Of a stretch of 44,533 bases of DNA, positions 1 through 6,610 are shown in pieces (position 1 is the first letter of the stretch; each line of letters opens with the position of its first letter). The translations under genes and the position numbers were made by a program. Origin of the DNA: a virus; the IMG/VR virus record IMGVR_UViG_3300032278_004293, positions 1-44,533 of that record; one strand, written 5' to 3'. Under the pieces are notes generated by a model. That model was not told the DNA's origin. It was given only the letters and a program-made list of their open reading frames with translations, and made no database searches.

Positions 1-222
1 CTAAGCGTGGTCGACAGCGCGTGTCGCCACCGCGTCGAGTTTCTGCGCGAGACGCCGAACGTCCGCATCGTCAGGGAAAGCGAACCAGTGGAAATGCCCG
101 TCCTGCCCGATGAAGGAGAGGATGATCCGGTCATCCGCTTCGCGCGTCACCTCGATCTGCCCGCCGGGCAGCTCTCCGCTGGGCTTCCGGCCCTTGCGCC
201 AAAAGAACAGGTCAAACGCCAT
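1..222 (-). CDS. Small hypothetical protein (73 aa)
   Basis: Last gene of a leftward string of tiny genes; its stop codon is the first triplet of the window. I do not recognise the family. The protein has an aromatic N-terminus (MAFDLFFW), a basic stretch, then a mixed strand/helix pattern ending in a short amphipathic helix. The start is supported by an AAAGGAG ribosome site 7 nt upstream of the ATG. It lies 15 nt downstream of the preceding gene, so it is probably co-transcribed. Position between the lysis genes and the presumed left phage end suggests an accessory role, which is inference only. Confidence 0.6.
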   Translation of the reverse strand: MAFDLFFWRKGRKPSGELPGGQIEVTREADDRIILSFIGQDGHFHWFAFPDDADVRRLAQKLDAVATRAVDHA

Positions 223-237
223 CGCGTCGCTCCTTTG

Positions 238-456
238 TCAGGCCGTGTCGTACCCGGCTTCACGAGCCAGACGCTTGAAAACCGTCTCGAGACGGCGGGC
301 TTCCTTGGTCGTCTCATCGGCCGCGCCGTTCACGATCGAGCAGACGTCGGCGTCCTCCTCGAGGTGGCGCAGGGCCCAGGCGACATCCTTGTCAGGCTTC
401 TTTCCGAAGAGCCTCTGACGTCGGCGAGCGCCCTTCATGTCGACCACGTCCGCCAT
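238..456 (-). CDS. Small hypothetical protein (72 aa)
   Basis: Unrecognised, charged, helical protein with a very basic N-terminal segment (KGARRRQRLFGKK) and an acidic centre. The open frame extends 12 codons further upstream, but I chose the internal ATG (MADVV) because AAAGGAG lies a normal distance before it, and because the stop of the upstream gene (471-673 region) then falls just ahead of that site. Part of the translationally packed leftward accessory string. Confidence 0.6.
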   Translation of the reverse strand: MADVVDMKGARRRQRLFGKKPDKDVAWALRHLEEDADVCSIVNGAADETTKEARRLETVFKRLAREAGYDTA

Positions 457-470
457 CGCCCGCTCCTTTC

Positions 471-671
471 TCAGACTGGATTGTTCCGGCAATCGTCGGC
501 CTCATCGAGCCAGGCGTGATAGTTGTCCATCTTGCTGCGGAGATCACGGCGCAGCTGGATCAGACCGCCGCTCATCCGGGCGAATTCCGGATCCTCCTCA
601 GCCAATCGAACGTCACAAGCGGCCTGATGTATTTGCCGCAGGAAAATCAGCTCTCTGATCGCCGGGCTCAT
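471..671 (-). CDS. Small hypothetical protein (66 aa)
   Basis: Unrecognised small protein, largely helical (MSPAIRELIFLRQIHQAACD at the start), with a C-terminal half rich in Asp, Arg and Trp. The start at 671 is preferred over the longer frame because TAGGAG sits just upstream. The TAG of that site is the stop codon of the next upstream gene (683-880), which suggests reinitiation coupling. Confidence 0.6.
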   Translation of the reverse strand: MSPAIRELIFLRQIHQAACDVRLAEEDPEFARMSGGLIQLRRDLRSKMDNYHAWLDEADDCRNNPV

Positions 672-682
672 GGCCGCCGCTC

Positions 683-880
683 CTATTCTGGATTCGCCAT
701 CGCGGCGTCGATCGTCGACTGAAGCTCGGGCGGCGCCCACGCCATGCGGTCCCGGTCACCATATCGGCGAAGCGCGGTGCGGAGGCGCTCGATCTCGGCG
801 GCCGCCTCTTTGCGCAATGGCGTCACCTGGCCGGTCCCGATCGTCACCTGATGGCGGAGTCGATCGACAATATCTGCCAC
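683..880 (-). CDS. Small hypothetical protein with coiled helix (65 aa)
   Basis: Unrecognised protein starting with GTG. TAGGAG lies about 6 nt upstream and overlaps the stop codon of the preceding gene. The centre (EAAAEIERLRTALRRY) is a predicted amphipathic or coiled helix, a segment often seen in small accessory proteins of alphaproteobacterial phages. No enzymatic motif is visible. Role unknown. Confidence 0.6.
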   Translation of the reverse strand: MADIVDRLRHQVTIGTGQVTPLRKEAAAEIERLRTALRRYGDRDRMAWAPPELQSTIDAAMANPE

Positions 881-889
881 GCTCTGCTC

Positions 890-1105
890 CTATCTCTGCG
901 CGTTCCTAGCCGCCCTTCGCCGGGCCCTGAACTGAGCCAGCTCCGAATGCGGGTTTAGCGACAACCAAAGGTCAGGCGTATGCGGGCAGACGCCAAACCA
1001 GGTGCAATCCTCTTGATCGCACCGCTTGCAGTAGATGCCGCCTCCCTCGCCGAAATCATCTGTGGCCGGCGGCGGTGATGCGGTTTCACTCCAATCGAGG
1101 GGCAT
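890..1105 (-). CDS. Small Cys-rich putative zinc-binding protein (71 aa)
   Basis: Four cysteines in the pattern CX2C-X4-C-X5-C (CKRCDQEDCTWFGVC, about residues 26-40), followed by a His, suggest a small zinc-binding fold. The C-terminus is basic (ARRRAARNAQR). This could be a nucleic-acid-binding or inhibitor protein, but I do not recognise the family. The ATG is preceded by TAGGAG, whose TAG is the stop of the 1115-1369 gene. Confidence 0.6.
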   Translation of the reverse strand: MPLDWSETASPPPATDDFGEGGGIYCKRCDQEDCTWFGVCPHTPDLWLSLNPHSELAQFRARRRAARNAQR

Positions 1106-1114
1106 CCTGTGCTC

Positions 1115-1369
1115 CTATTTGGATAGCCAGATAGTGAGAGCCGCGCCACACACCCCACCGAGGATCGCGCCGACAACACCTATGGAGGCGGCCAAAAGAG
1201 CGATCCGCAATTCAGCCTTCAAGCGGCGTTTCTCGAGCTCCGCATGCACTTCGCCAAACTCGAGAGGGTTATCTGCGACAACACGCGGCACTGCCACCCC
1301 TTGCGCGACTCGCATCCGAAGCTGTGCATCGCCCCACTTAGCTGCATCGCCCGGTTCGTACGGTGCCAT
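1115..1369 (-). CDS. Small membrane protein (84 aa)
   Basis: A soluble, partly helical N-terminal part (about residues 1-50) is followed by one long hydrophobic, glycine-rich segment (LLAASIGVVGAILGGVCGAAL) and a short tail ending WLSK. This predicts a single-span inner-membrane protein with the N-terminus in the cytoplasm. The TAG stop overlaps the ribosome site of the next gene, and its own ATG has TAGGAG upstream. Unknown function; a role in superinfection exclusion would fit a small phage membrane protein but is only a guess. Confidence 0.6.
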   Translation of the reverse strand: MAPYEPGDAAKWGDAQLRMRVAQGVAVPRVVADNPLEFGEVHAELEKRRLKAELRIALLAASIGVVGAILGGVCGAALTIWLSK

Positions 1370-1390
1370 GGAAGGTTTCTCCTATCTGGA

Positions 1391-1936
1391 CTACCGGTCC
1401 CACCGGTGGGTTGCTTGCGCCTCCGCCAGGAAGCGATCAATCGCCTCGCGCACAGTCTCTCCGGGCAGCATCGTGGCGCTGGTGCCGACCACTCCACCCT
1501 TCCACGAGCCGCGCTCGCTCCCCATCTCCTCGTCGAACTCGATTAGCAGGCCGTCACGATCAGTTCCCGCGAACGGAAGCCAGCGCAGCCCCCAGAAAAC
1601 CTCCCGAACGCGCTCGCGATACGCCGTCAGCTTCGCTGTCTGCATCTTCCCGTGGCGGGTCGTATAGGTGAACCGCCTGGGGTAAACCTTCGCCGCGGGC
1701 CAGTCGCGGATCGACATCAGCCGGAAGCCGCGCTCGTTCTTCGGGTTGACCTTAACCTCCAGATGGAAAGTGCCGTCCGCCGCCTCCCACCTCTTGCGAT
1801 CAGTGTGACGATACCAAGGCGCCTTGATGTAGAGCCCGCGCTTCCGCTTCGGATGCTTCAAGATCACCTCGGCCGGCCAGTATTGGCACAGGGACCATCC
1901 GAACCAGAGCGGACGCTCGATGAAGATTTCTCGCAT
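1391..1936 (-). CDS. Hypothetical protein (181 aa)
   Basis: Unrecognised soluble protein rich in Trp, Arg and Lys. The N-terminal two thirds alternate aromatic and basic residues (WFGWSLCQYWPAEVILKHPKRKRG) and look strand-rich; the C-terminal third is acidic and ends in a helix (EAIDRFLAEAQA). The ATG has TAGGAG upstream and the gene directly follows the serine recombinase gene. No catalytic motif is visible. It is the largest member of the accessory string. Confidence 0.6.
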   Translation of the reverse strand: MREIFIERPLWFGWSLCQYWPAEVILKHPKRKRGLYIKAPWYRHTDRKRWEAADGTFHLEVKVNPKNERGFRLMSIRDWPAAKVYPRRFTYTTRHGKMQTAKLTAYRERVREVFWGLRWLPFAGTDRDGLLIEFDEEMGSERGSWKGGVVGTSATMLPGETVREAIDRFLAEAQATHRWDR

Positions 1937-1945
1937 GCCCCGCTC

Positions 1946-2674
1946 CTATTCAGACTGATCCCCGCGGCGCGTGGCCTCTTGATCCTGATCCCATTGCTTC
2001 TGCCAGGCGTAGTATGCAGCCCGGCTGATCTTCGGCCCGGGCAGCTCCTTCATCGCCTCCCAGACCCGATTGCCACGCTCACCGTCGCTGAGGAGACCTG
2101 ACGCAAGCGCTACGCGCTCATCGGTCATCGCCTTCGGCCGGCCGCCGACTTCGCCCCGCGCCTTCGCGCGTTCAATCCCGGCGATGGTGCGCTCGCGGAT
2201 CAGGTCGCGCTCCAGCTCGGCGACCACAGCGATGATGTGCAGCATCGCCTTGCCCATCGGTCCCGTGGTGTCGAGGCGCTCGGTCAGGCTGACGAATTTC
2301 ACCCCGCGCTCGGACAGCATGGAAAGCGTGTCCATGATGCCGGTGAGCGTGCGGCCGAGCCGGTCAAGCTTCCAGACGACGAACTCCGCTTCAGGGTGCC
2401 GTGCCACCTTCATCGCCCTGCGGAACTGCGGCCGGTCCATCGTCCCGCCACTGGCGCGATCGACGAAGATGTTCTCGCGCTTCACCCCATAGTCGAGGAG
2501 CGCCTGAATCTGCATGTCGGGGTTCTGATCTGTGGTCGAGACCCGGGCGTATCCGATCTTGTGACCCGGCCAAGGCTGGAATTCTAGGACCGCTTTCTGC
2601 ACCGGAGCTTCAGCAGCGGGCGCGGTCTGGACTCGGTTTCTGGATTTGATCGCTTGGTCAGCCGCCGTTTTCAT
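1946..2674 (-). CDS. Serine recombinase (resolvase/invertase family)
   Basis: Site-specific DNA recombinase of the small serine family, 242 aa. The catalytic domain starts near residue 38: GYARVSTTDQ carries the nucleophile Ser46 and Arg44, and KLDRLGR (about 102-108) supplies further active-site arginines. It is followed by the long E helix (ELERDLIRERTIAGI), a GGRPKAMTD linker and a C-terminal DNA-binding region extended beyond the usual helix-turn-helix. An unusual 37-residue lead precedes the catalytic domain. The ATG at 2674 is preferred over a TTG one codon upstream. The gene overlaps the regulator gene upstream by 17 nt. With a tyrosine integrase at the other end, this enzyme may invert or resolve a segment rather than integrate the phage. 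No recombination site was found by eye. Confidence 0.9.
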   Translation of the reverse strand: MKTAADQAIKSRNRVQTAPAAEAPVQKAVLEFQPWPGHKIGYARVSTTDQNPDMQIQALLDYGVKRENIFVDRASGGTMDRPQFRRAMKVARHPEAEFVVWKLDRLGRTLTGIMDTLSMLSERGVKFVSLTERLDTTGPMGKAMLHIIAVVAELERDLIRERTIAGIERAKARGEVGGRPKAMTDERVALASGLLSDGERGNRVWEAMKELPGPKISRAAYYAWQKQWDQDQEATRRGDQSE

Positions 2675-2810
2675 CAAGGTACTTCTCCAGTGCCTTGGTG
2701 ATCACAGCGTTTTGGGCCGGCGGATACTCCTGCCGGGCGATCCACGCTTTCAACCGCTCGAGCAGCTCGGGCTCGAGGGTGAGCGAAACCATCTTCTTGA
2801 TGCGTGCCAT
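2658..2810 (-). CDS. Ribbon-helix-helix type small regulator (50 aa)
   Basis: Short protein with the CopG/Arc-like pattern: a basic beta strand (KKMVSLTLEPELLERL), a helix, then a second helix ending ALEKYLDENGG. Such proteins dimerise to bind operator DNA. The frame stays open upstream to 2849, but the promoter boxes at 2828-2856 would put transcription initiation near 2821, so I favour one of the two methionines after that point (2816 or 2810). The adjacent inverted repeat makes autoregulation likely. It overlaps the recombinase gene and probably controls it. Confidence 0.7.
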   Translation of the reverse strand: MARIKKMVSLTLEPELLERLKAWIARQEYPPAQNAVITKALEKYLDENGG

Positions 2811-2827
2811 GCCAACCATGGCAGTAC

Positions 2828-2893
2828 CGATAACTTTACGCGCATGCAAGTGTCAATACATGAATTGACATGACTGCACATGCATGGGTAAAA
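2828..2893. promoter_or_regulatory. Divergent promoters with shared inverted-repeat operator
   Basis: TTGACA on the minus strand (2851-2856) is followed after 17 bp by TTATCG (2828-2833), pointing at the regulator and recombinase genes. TTGACA on the plus strand (2865-2870) is followed after 17 bp by a weak GTAAAA, pointing at the 3028 gene. The two -35 boxes are the arms of a perfect 7-bp inverted repeat, TGTCAAT-6 bp-ATTGACA (2851-2870). The arrangement suggests that one bound dimer blocks both promoters. Confidence 0.6.
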
Positions 2894-2960
2894 GCGTTTC
2901 CAGGTCTGGGAGACGTTCGCGGGTGACCAGACGGACCTATGAAATGTCAGAGGAACCCGC

Positions 2961-2992
2961 CGCCCTGCCGGAGCTAGGAACCCGGCAGGGCG
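2961..2992 (+). other. Strong hairpin in the leader of the 3028 gene
   Basis: Perfect 11-bp stem (2961-2971 with 2982-2992) and a 10-nt loop (AGCTAGGAAC), 36 nt before the start codon of the downstream gene. No T-run follows, so it is not a simple terminator. It may protect the mRNA or act as a regulatory leader. Confidence 0.55.
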
Positions 2993-3027
2993 TCATCCAG
3001 CTAACCCGGCCAAAGGAGAACCACCGC

Positions 3028-3516
3028 ATGGCACGCATCTATCTCGCCTCGAGCTGGCGCAATCCGTACCAGCCTTCGATGGTCCATTTCCTTCGCGAGC
3101 ATGGCCACGAGGTCTACGACTTCCGGAACCCGCCGAGCGGCGTCCCGGGCTTCGCTTGGTCCGAGATCGACCCTGACTGGCAGGCGTGGACAGCCGGGGA
3201 ATACCGCCGCCACCTGACCACCCACCCGATCGCCGCACGGGGGTACGTTTCCGACCTGCGCGGGATGGAGTGGGCAGACACCTGCGTCCTGCTTCTTCCC
3301 TGCGGCCGCTCCGCGCACCTTGAGGCTGGCTGGTTCTGCGGTCGGGGCAAGCGGTGCATCATCCTGACGCAGGACGGCGAAGAGCCCGAGCTGATGGCGC
3401 TGATGGCAAACGAAATTTGCGTATCGACCGGAGAGGTCTTGGCAGCGCTCGGAACGCCGGACGTTAACCCGGCTGGCGCTGCCCGTCACGCGGCACTCAA
3501 CGCCCTGTCCAGTTAA
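3028..3516 (+). CDS. Nucleoside 2-deoxyribosyltransferase-like protein
   Basis: Protein of 162 aa with the family hallmarks: N-terminal strand RIYLASSWRNPY, a central SDLRGMEWADTCVLLLP segment, and SAHLEAGW with the probable catalytic glutamate Glu99, followed by a CIIL strand. Family members transfer or hydrolyse the glycosidic bond of deoxynucleosides and nucleotides, so a role in nucleotide salvage or in shaping the phage dNTP pool is likely; the substrate cannot be read from sequence. The start at 3028 is set by AAAGGAG upstream; the frame opens earlier but without support. It is the only plus-strand gene in the left 35 kb and has its own promoter and leader hairpin. Confidence 0.8.
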   Translation: MARIYLASSWRNPYQPSMVHFLREHGHEVYDFRNPPSGVPGFAWSEIDPDWQAWTAGEYRRHLTTHPIAARGYVSDLRGMEWADTCVLLLPCGRSAHLEAGWFCGRGKRCIILTQDGEEPELMALMANEICVSTGEVLAALGTPDVNPAGAARHAALNALSS

Positions 3517-3530
3517 CCCCGGCGAACGGA

Positions 3531-3902
3531 TTACCTGTAGTCGCCAGGCGACGGTGGTGCCGCTTCGACATCCCGCAGCTTCGCCTTCGCCTGGTCCTGC
3601 AGCTTCGACACGGTGACCGGCGTCTTGCTCTTGGCGAAGTGTTCGATCGAGCCGCGCGCCGAACTGTCAGCGTAGCCGACGGCTCGGTTTACGGCATCTT
3701 CGCCGGTGCGCCCCTCCGCCAGCGCGACCTTGATGCCGTTCATCAGCGCCGCGTGGATCGCCGCCGCCGCCTTCTGATCGAAGTAGATGCGCAGGAAGCC
3801 GGGGAGCTTGGCTGAGACGATGCCGAGGGCGGCGGTGATGATGGCCGAGGCCAGTGCAAGGATCGCAGGCGTCAGCGCCTCGAGGATCGAGTTCCAGTCC
3901 AT
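3531..3902 (-). CDS. Putative holin-like membrane protein (123 aa)
   Basis: N-terminal hydrophobic segment (about residues 10-35, ILALASAIITAALGIVSAKLPGF) followed by a soluble helical domain containing GIKVALAEGRTGEDAVNRAVGY and a charged C-terminus. The shape matches the LL-H type phage holins with one membrane span and a cytoplasmic tail. It sits in the same leftward block as the endolysin, which supports a lysis role. AAAGGA precedes the ATG. It could also be a structural membrane-associated protein. Confidence 0.6.
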   Translation of the reverse strand: MDWNSILEALTPAILALASAIITAALGIVSAKLPGFLRIYFDQKAAAAIHAALMNGIKVALAEGRTGEDAVNRAVGYADSSARGSIEHFAKSKTPVTVSKLQDQAKAKLRDVEAAPPSPGDYR

Positions 3903-3927
3903 GATGGTTCCTTTCGTGTGGTGAGGC

Positions 3928-4239
3928 TCAGGCCCCAGGGGTGATGTCGGGAAGGTCGACCGTCTGCCCCGCGAGTTCGTGGGTGCAGTCGGGGAGGAAG
4001 CGGATGCGGCCCGCTTCGACGAAGGAGTGGCAGGTCGGGGCCGTGGCGGTGTGCCAGGGGCCCGGCCGGTTCACGAAGACCGAGGGCCAGAAGGTCGGCG
4101 CGTCTGCGTCGCCGTTCCATTCCCACCGTGGCCGCCCCTGCCCCTTCACGCGGATCTGGTGCATCCGATCGCAGCCCGGGCACATGAAGGCGACGAAGCC
4201 GCCCTCGAGCGAGCGGAGCTTTCGGCCGATCTGCGCCAT
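3928..4239 (-). CDS. DUF6527-like putative zinc-binding protein (103 aa)
   Basis: Small protein with a CPGCDRMHQIRV motif (CX2C plus His), a central RWEWNGD.DAPTFWPSVFV segment and a distal C.H..V/FLPDCTHE element. This layout is typical of the DUF6527 family found next to phage lysis genes. The Cys/His pairs suggest a zinc-stabilised fold; the function is unknown. The start lies 2 nt downstream of the endolysin stop codon, indicating coupled expression with it. Confidence 0.7.
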   Translation of the reverse strand: MAQIGRKLRSLEGGFVAFMCPGCDRMHQIRVKGQGRPRWEWNGDADAPTFWPSVFVNRPGPWHTATAPTCHSFVEAGRIRFLPDCTHELAGQTVDLPDITPGA

Positions 4240-4240
4240 G

Positions 4241-4924
4241 TCAGGCCTCGTTGGTCGTGATCGGCACGCCGGCGGGCGACAGCAGGACGCGGCGGCCGGT
4301 GACTTCGACCCCGGCGGGCCAGCGCGCGGTCAGCAGCCGCGACTTCGAGACCCGGGTGACAGTCACCGCGTTGCTCTGGTTTCCGCCCAGCACATGGAAG
4401 TGCGTGTCGTCCTCGCCGTGGTAGAAGCCGACGTGGCCCTGCCAGCCGCTCAAAGACCCGCGCCAGAACGTCAGGGTGGAGCCGAAGACCGGCGGACAGG
4501 CCTTCCCGAAGCTGCCCCAGTTCCGGGCGCCCAGAGGGTTCTTTGGCAGGTTGATCGACGGGTCCGCCGCCCGGTGGCATGTCGCGACGAAGGCGCCGCA
4601 CCACGGGATGTCGCGCGGATCGATCCAGCTGACCGACTTGTCGAACCATGCCACGAGCCGGGACGTGTCCCGCGCCTCGTGCAGGCCGCGCACGCGCTCT
4701 GCTTCGGCCATCCAGGGCAGCGCGGCTGTCTCGGGCTCCTTCTGCCCGCCCATGAGGGCGGCGGCCGTGAGCGGGCCGTAGTAGGGCCGATCGCGGAAAC
4801 CGATCGAGCGCTTGAAGGCGCGGATCGCCGCGTCGGTGCGCGGGCCGCGAATGCCGTCGATGGGCCCCGGATCGAATCCGAGTGCCGCCAGCCGCGCCTG
4901 CACGGCACGCCAGTTGATGTCCAT
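4241..4924 (-). CDS. Endolysin: peptidoglycan-binding domain plus CHAP-like amidase/peptidase
   Basis: Cell-wall hydrolase of 227 aa. Residues 6-57 form a PG_binding_1 domain (VQARLAALGFDPGPIDG, then TDAAIRAFK). Residues about 85-227 match the TIGR02594 group of papain-like lysins, with Cys109 in IPWCGAFVA and His164 in GHVGFYHG as the likely catalytic pair and Asn182 downstream. It has no signal peptide, so release would depend on a holin. The cluster with membrane proteins at 3531-3902 and 5100-5728 supports the lysis function. A terminator-like hairpin separates it from the membrane-protein pair upstream. Confidence 0.85.
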   Translation of the reverse strand: MDINWRAVQARLAALGFDPGPIDGIRGPRTDAAIRAFKRSIGFRDRPYYGPLTAAALMGGQKEPETAALPWMAEAERVRGLHEARDTSRLVAWFDKSVSWIDPRDIPWCGAFVATCHRAADPSINLPKNPLGARNWGSFGKACPPVFGSTLTFWRGSLSGWQGHVGFYHGEDDTHFHVLGGNQSNAVTVTRVSKSRLLTARWPAGVEVTGRRVLLSPAGVPITTNEA

Positions 4925-5053
4925 GATGTCACCTTTGGAAAGGGCGGATCCGGAAATGGTCGAACAAGAGCCGGTTACGAAACCAAGCCCCTGAGAAATC
5001 GTCTAATTTTGGTGGATCCACGGATTGCGCAACGAGAGCGTTACGAAAGGATC

Positions 5054-5076
5054 AAGAAAGGCCCCGCTGGCGGGGC
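5054..5076 (-). terminator. Rho-independent terminator after the membrane-protein pair
   Basis: On the minus strand a GC-rich palindrome (GCCCCGCCAGCGGGGC, 5061-5076) is followed by CTTTCTTG. It lies between the stop of the 5100 gene and the endolysin start. The T-run is short and interrupted, so termination may be partial. The rest of the 4925-5099 gap shows no gene; GTTACGAAA occurs twice in it. Confidence 0.55.
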
Positions 5077-5099
5077 ATGTGATCAGGTTGTGGGGTGGG

Positions 5100-5378
5100 T
5101 CAGCGGTCGCCGAGCTTCGCGCGGCGGTAGATCGTCAGGAGCAGCGTCACCGCCAGCAACCCCTTCGTCACCACGATCAGCCAGGGGGTGATCGGCGACG
5201 GCGCCATCGCGAGGTTCCGCACCACCATCGTGAACAAGACACTGATGCCGATCAGGGAATAGCCGGCCGCGATCGCGCGGCCAGGCGGACTCGAGCGGGC
5301 GTTGACGTGGGCCAACCACCAGCAGGCGAGGATCACGACACTCGAGGTGGCGTTGTTCGAGATCAGAAGCCAGTCCAT
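5100..5378 (-). CDS. Three-span membrane protein, candidate holin (92 aa)
   Basis: Hydrophobic segments near residues 12-24 (SSVVILACWWLAHV), 38-56 (AAGYSLIGISVLFTMVV) and 64-83 (TPWLIVVTKGLLAVTLLLTIY), ending in a basic tail KLGDR. The size and topology suit a class I holin. The ATG overlaps the stop of the upstream gene (ATGA), so both products are made together, as often seen for holin/antiholin or two-component holins. AAAGGAGA precedes the start. Function is assigned from topology and location only. Confidence 0.6.
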   Translation of the reverse strand: MDWLLISNNATSSVVILACWWLAHVNARSSPPGRAIAAGYSLIGISVLFTMVVRNLAMAPSPITPWLIVVTKGLLAVTLLLTIYRRAKLGDR

Positions 5379-5728
5379 CAGCTATCTCCTTTGCGCAGGA
5401 CGGCCTTCCGGACGCCGCGCATCGCCGCGATCCCGCCCTCGCCCATGATGAAGCCCGCGGCGAGGTAGGCCCATGTCCCTGCCCCCGTGGCGGCTTCGAT
5501 CAGGTGCCCCACAAGGCCGCCAAGGAAGATCGCGCCGAACGCGCCGGCGACGCCCTCCATGATCCTGCGCCGCCACGGAGCCAACGGCGCGAAGACGGCG
5601 CGGACGTAGGCGCCGGCCGCCCCGGCCAGGATCAGAGCGCCGACCTGCTCGGGCATCTGGTCGCGGATCATGCGGCCGCGCTCCATCATGTCCGAGATCA
5701 GGCTCGGGTCTTTCGTCGGGTCGGTCAT
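5378..5728 (-). CDS. Membrane protein, possible holin partner (116 aa)
   Basis: Start at MTDPTKDPSL, with GGAG upstream; the longer open frame further upstream is an antisense shadow. Charged N-terminus (about 1-28), then hydrophobic segments around 29-45, 60-78 and 84-98, rich in Gly and Ala (GVAGAFGAIFLGGLVGHLI). The C-terminus is basic. A glycine-rich multi-span protein next to the 92-aa membrane protein would fit a lysis or superinfection-exclusion role. Confidence 0.6.
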   Translation of the reverse strand: MTDPTKDPSLISDMMERGRMIRDQMPEQVGALILAGAAGAYVRAVFAPLAPWRRRIMEGVAGAFGAIFLGGLVGHLIEAATGAGTWAYLAAGFIMGEGGIAAMRGVRKAVLRKGDS

Positions 5729-5768
5729 AGTCACTCCGGGGATCAGGTCACGAGGGCGGGCGGTGCGA

Positions 5769-6584
5769 TTACCGCAACGCGAGCGGCTTGGCCGCCCAGT
5801 CACGCGCGACGATGTCCGCCACGGGGCGATCATAGGACCCGCCAAGGCGGCAACCCGCCGTCTTGTAGATCCGGCCCGTGTGGTTGGCGGCGAGCTTCGT
5901 CTTGTAGGTCGCGGTGTCGGTGTCCTGCAGCGTTGCCGGCCCTGCGCCGTAGCTGTTGACCAAGGCACCGTTGATGTAGAAATCCATCTGCGTACCGATG
6001 CGGGAGAAGGCCAGCTGACGCGCCGCACCTTGGCCGGTGGAGCCGCCGTTCGATGCGGCCGAGGAGGCACCCGTCCCCAGAACCCCGCGCATCGTCTTGC
6101 CGTCAGCCCCACTATCGATCCAGAGGCTCGCCACGTTCGCGTTGTTGGTCGTGTCCCACAGGATCGGCTGGTAGGCGGCGGTATTGTATCCGCTCGTCGG
6201 CTGCAGGTCCCAGACGATCACGAGGTAGTCATCGTTGCCGGTGGAGAAGTCCATGTAATCGGCGCCGATCTCCACGAAGTCGGTCACGTCCTTGGTCCCG
6301 GCCGGGAAGATGAGCCCGCCCCGGTTGGCGGCCTGGGTGATGGTCGCACCGGCGTTTCGCAGGATGCCGTCCGGAGCCTGCGTGTTCGGCACAGCGAAGT
6401 CCCGTGCCATGTTGCGGAAGGTGGTTCCGTTTGCCGGGGTGGCGTCCGCGCTCGGGTTGCACCAGATATTGGTGAAATCGAAGCACCAAAGCCATTCTTC
6501 GAGGCCGAGAACTGGATCGAGGTCAAGACGCGGCCGGCTCAGGTCGGTCATGGCGCTCGTGGCACGCTGAACGTTGGAGGTCAT
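5769..6584 (-). CDS. Putative tail-associated LamG/ConA-like protein (271 aa)
   Basis: Beta-rich protein with a jelly-roll flavour: repeated aromatic/Gly/Asn strands, and near residue 210 QMDFYINGALVNSYG, which resembles the typical LamG core strand. Such domains bind sugars and occur in tail fibres, baseplates and depolymerases. It follows directly after the tail fibre gene, supporting a role in receptor binding or as a fibre cap. AAAGGAAA precedes the ATG. The ConA-like fold is inferred by eye; the function is not certain. Confidence 0.6.
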   Translation of the reverse strand: MTSNVQRATSAMTDLSRPRLDLDPVLGLEEWLWCFDFTNIWCNPSADATPANGTTFRNMARDFAVPNTQAPDGILRNAGATITQAANRGGLIFPAGTKDVTDFVEIGADYMDFSTGNDDYLVIVWDLQPTSGYNTAAYQPILWDTTNNANVASLWIDSGADGKTMRGVLGTGASSAASNGGSTGQGAARQLAFSRIGTQMDFYINGALVNSYGAGPATLQDTDTATYKTKLAANHTGRIYKTAGCRLGGSYDRPVADIVARDWAAKPLALR

Positions 6585-6610
6585 GTCAGGTTTCCTTTCG
6601 AGAGGTGAGG

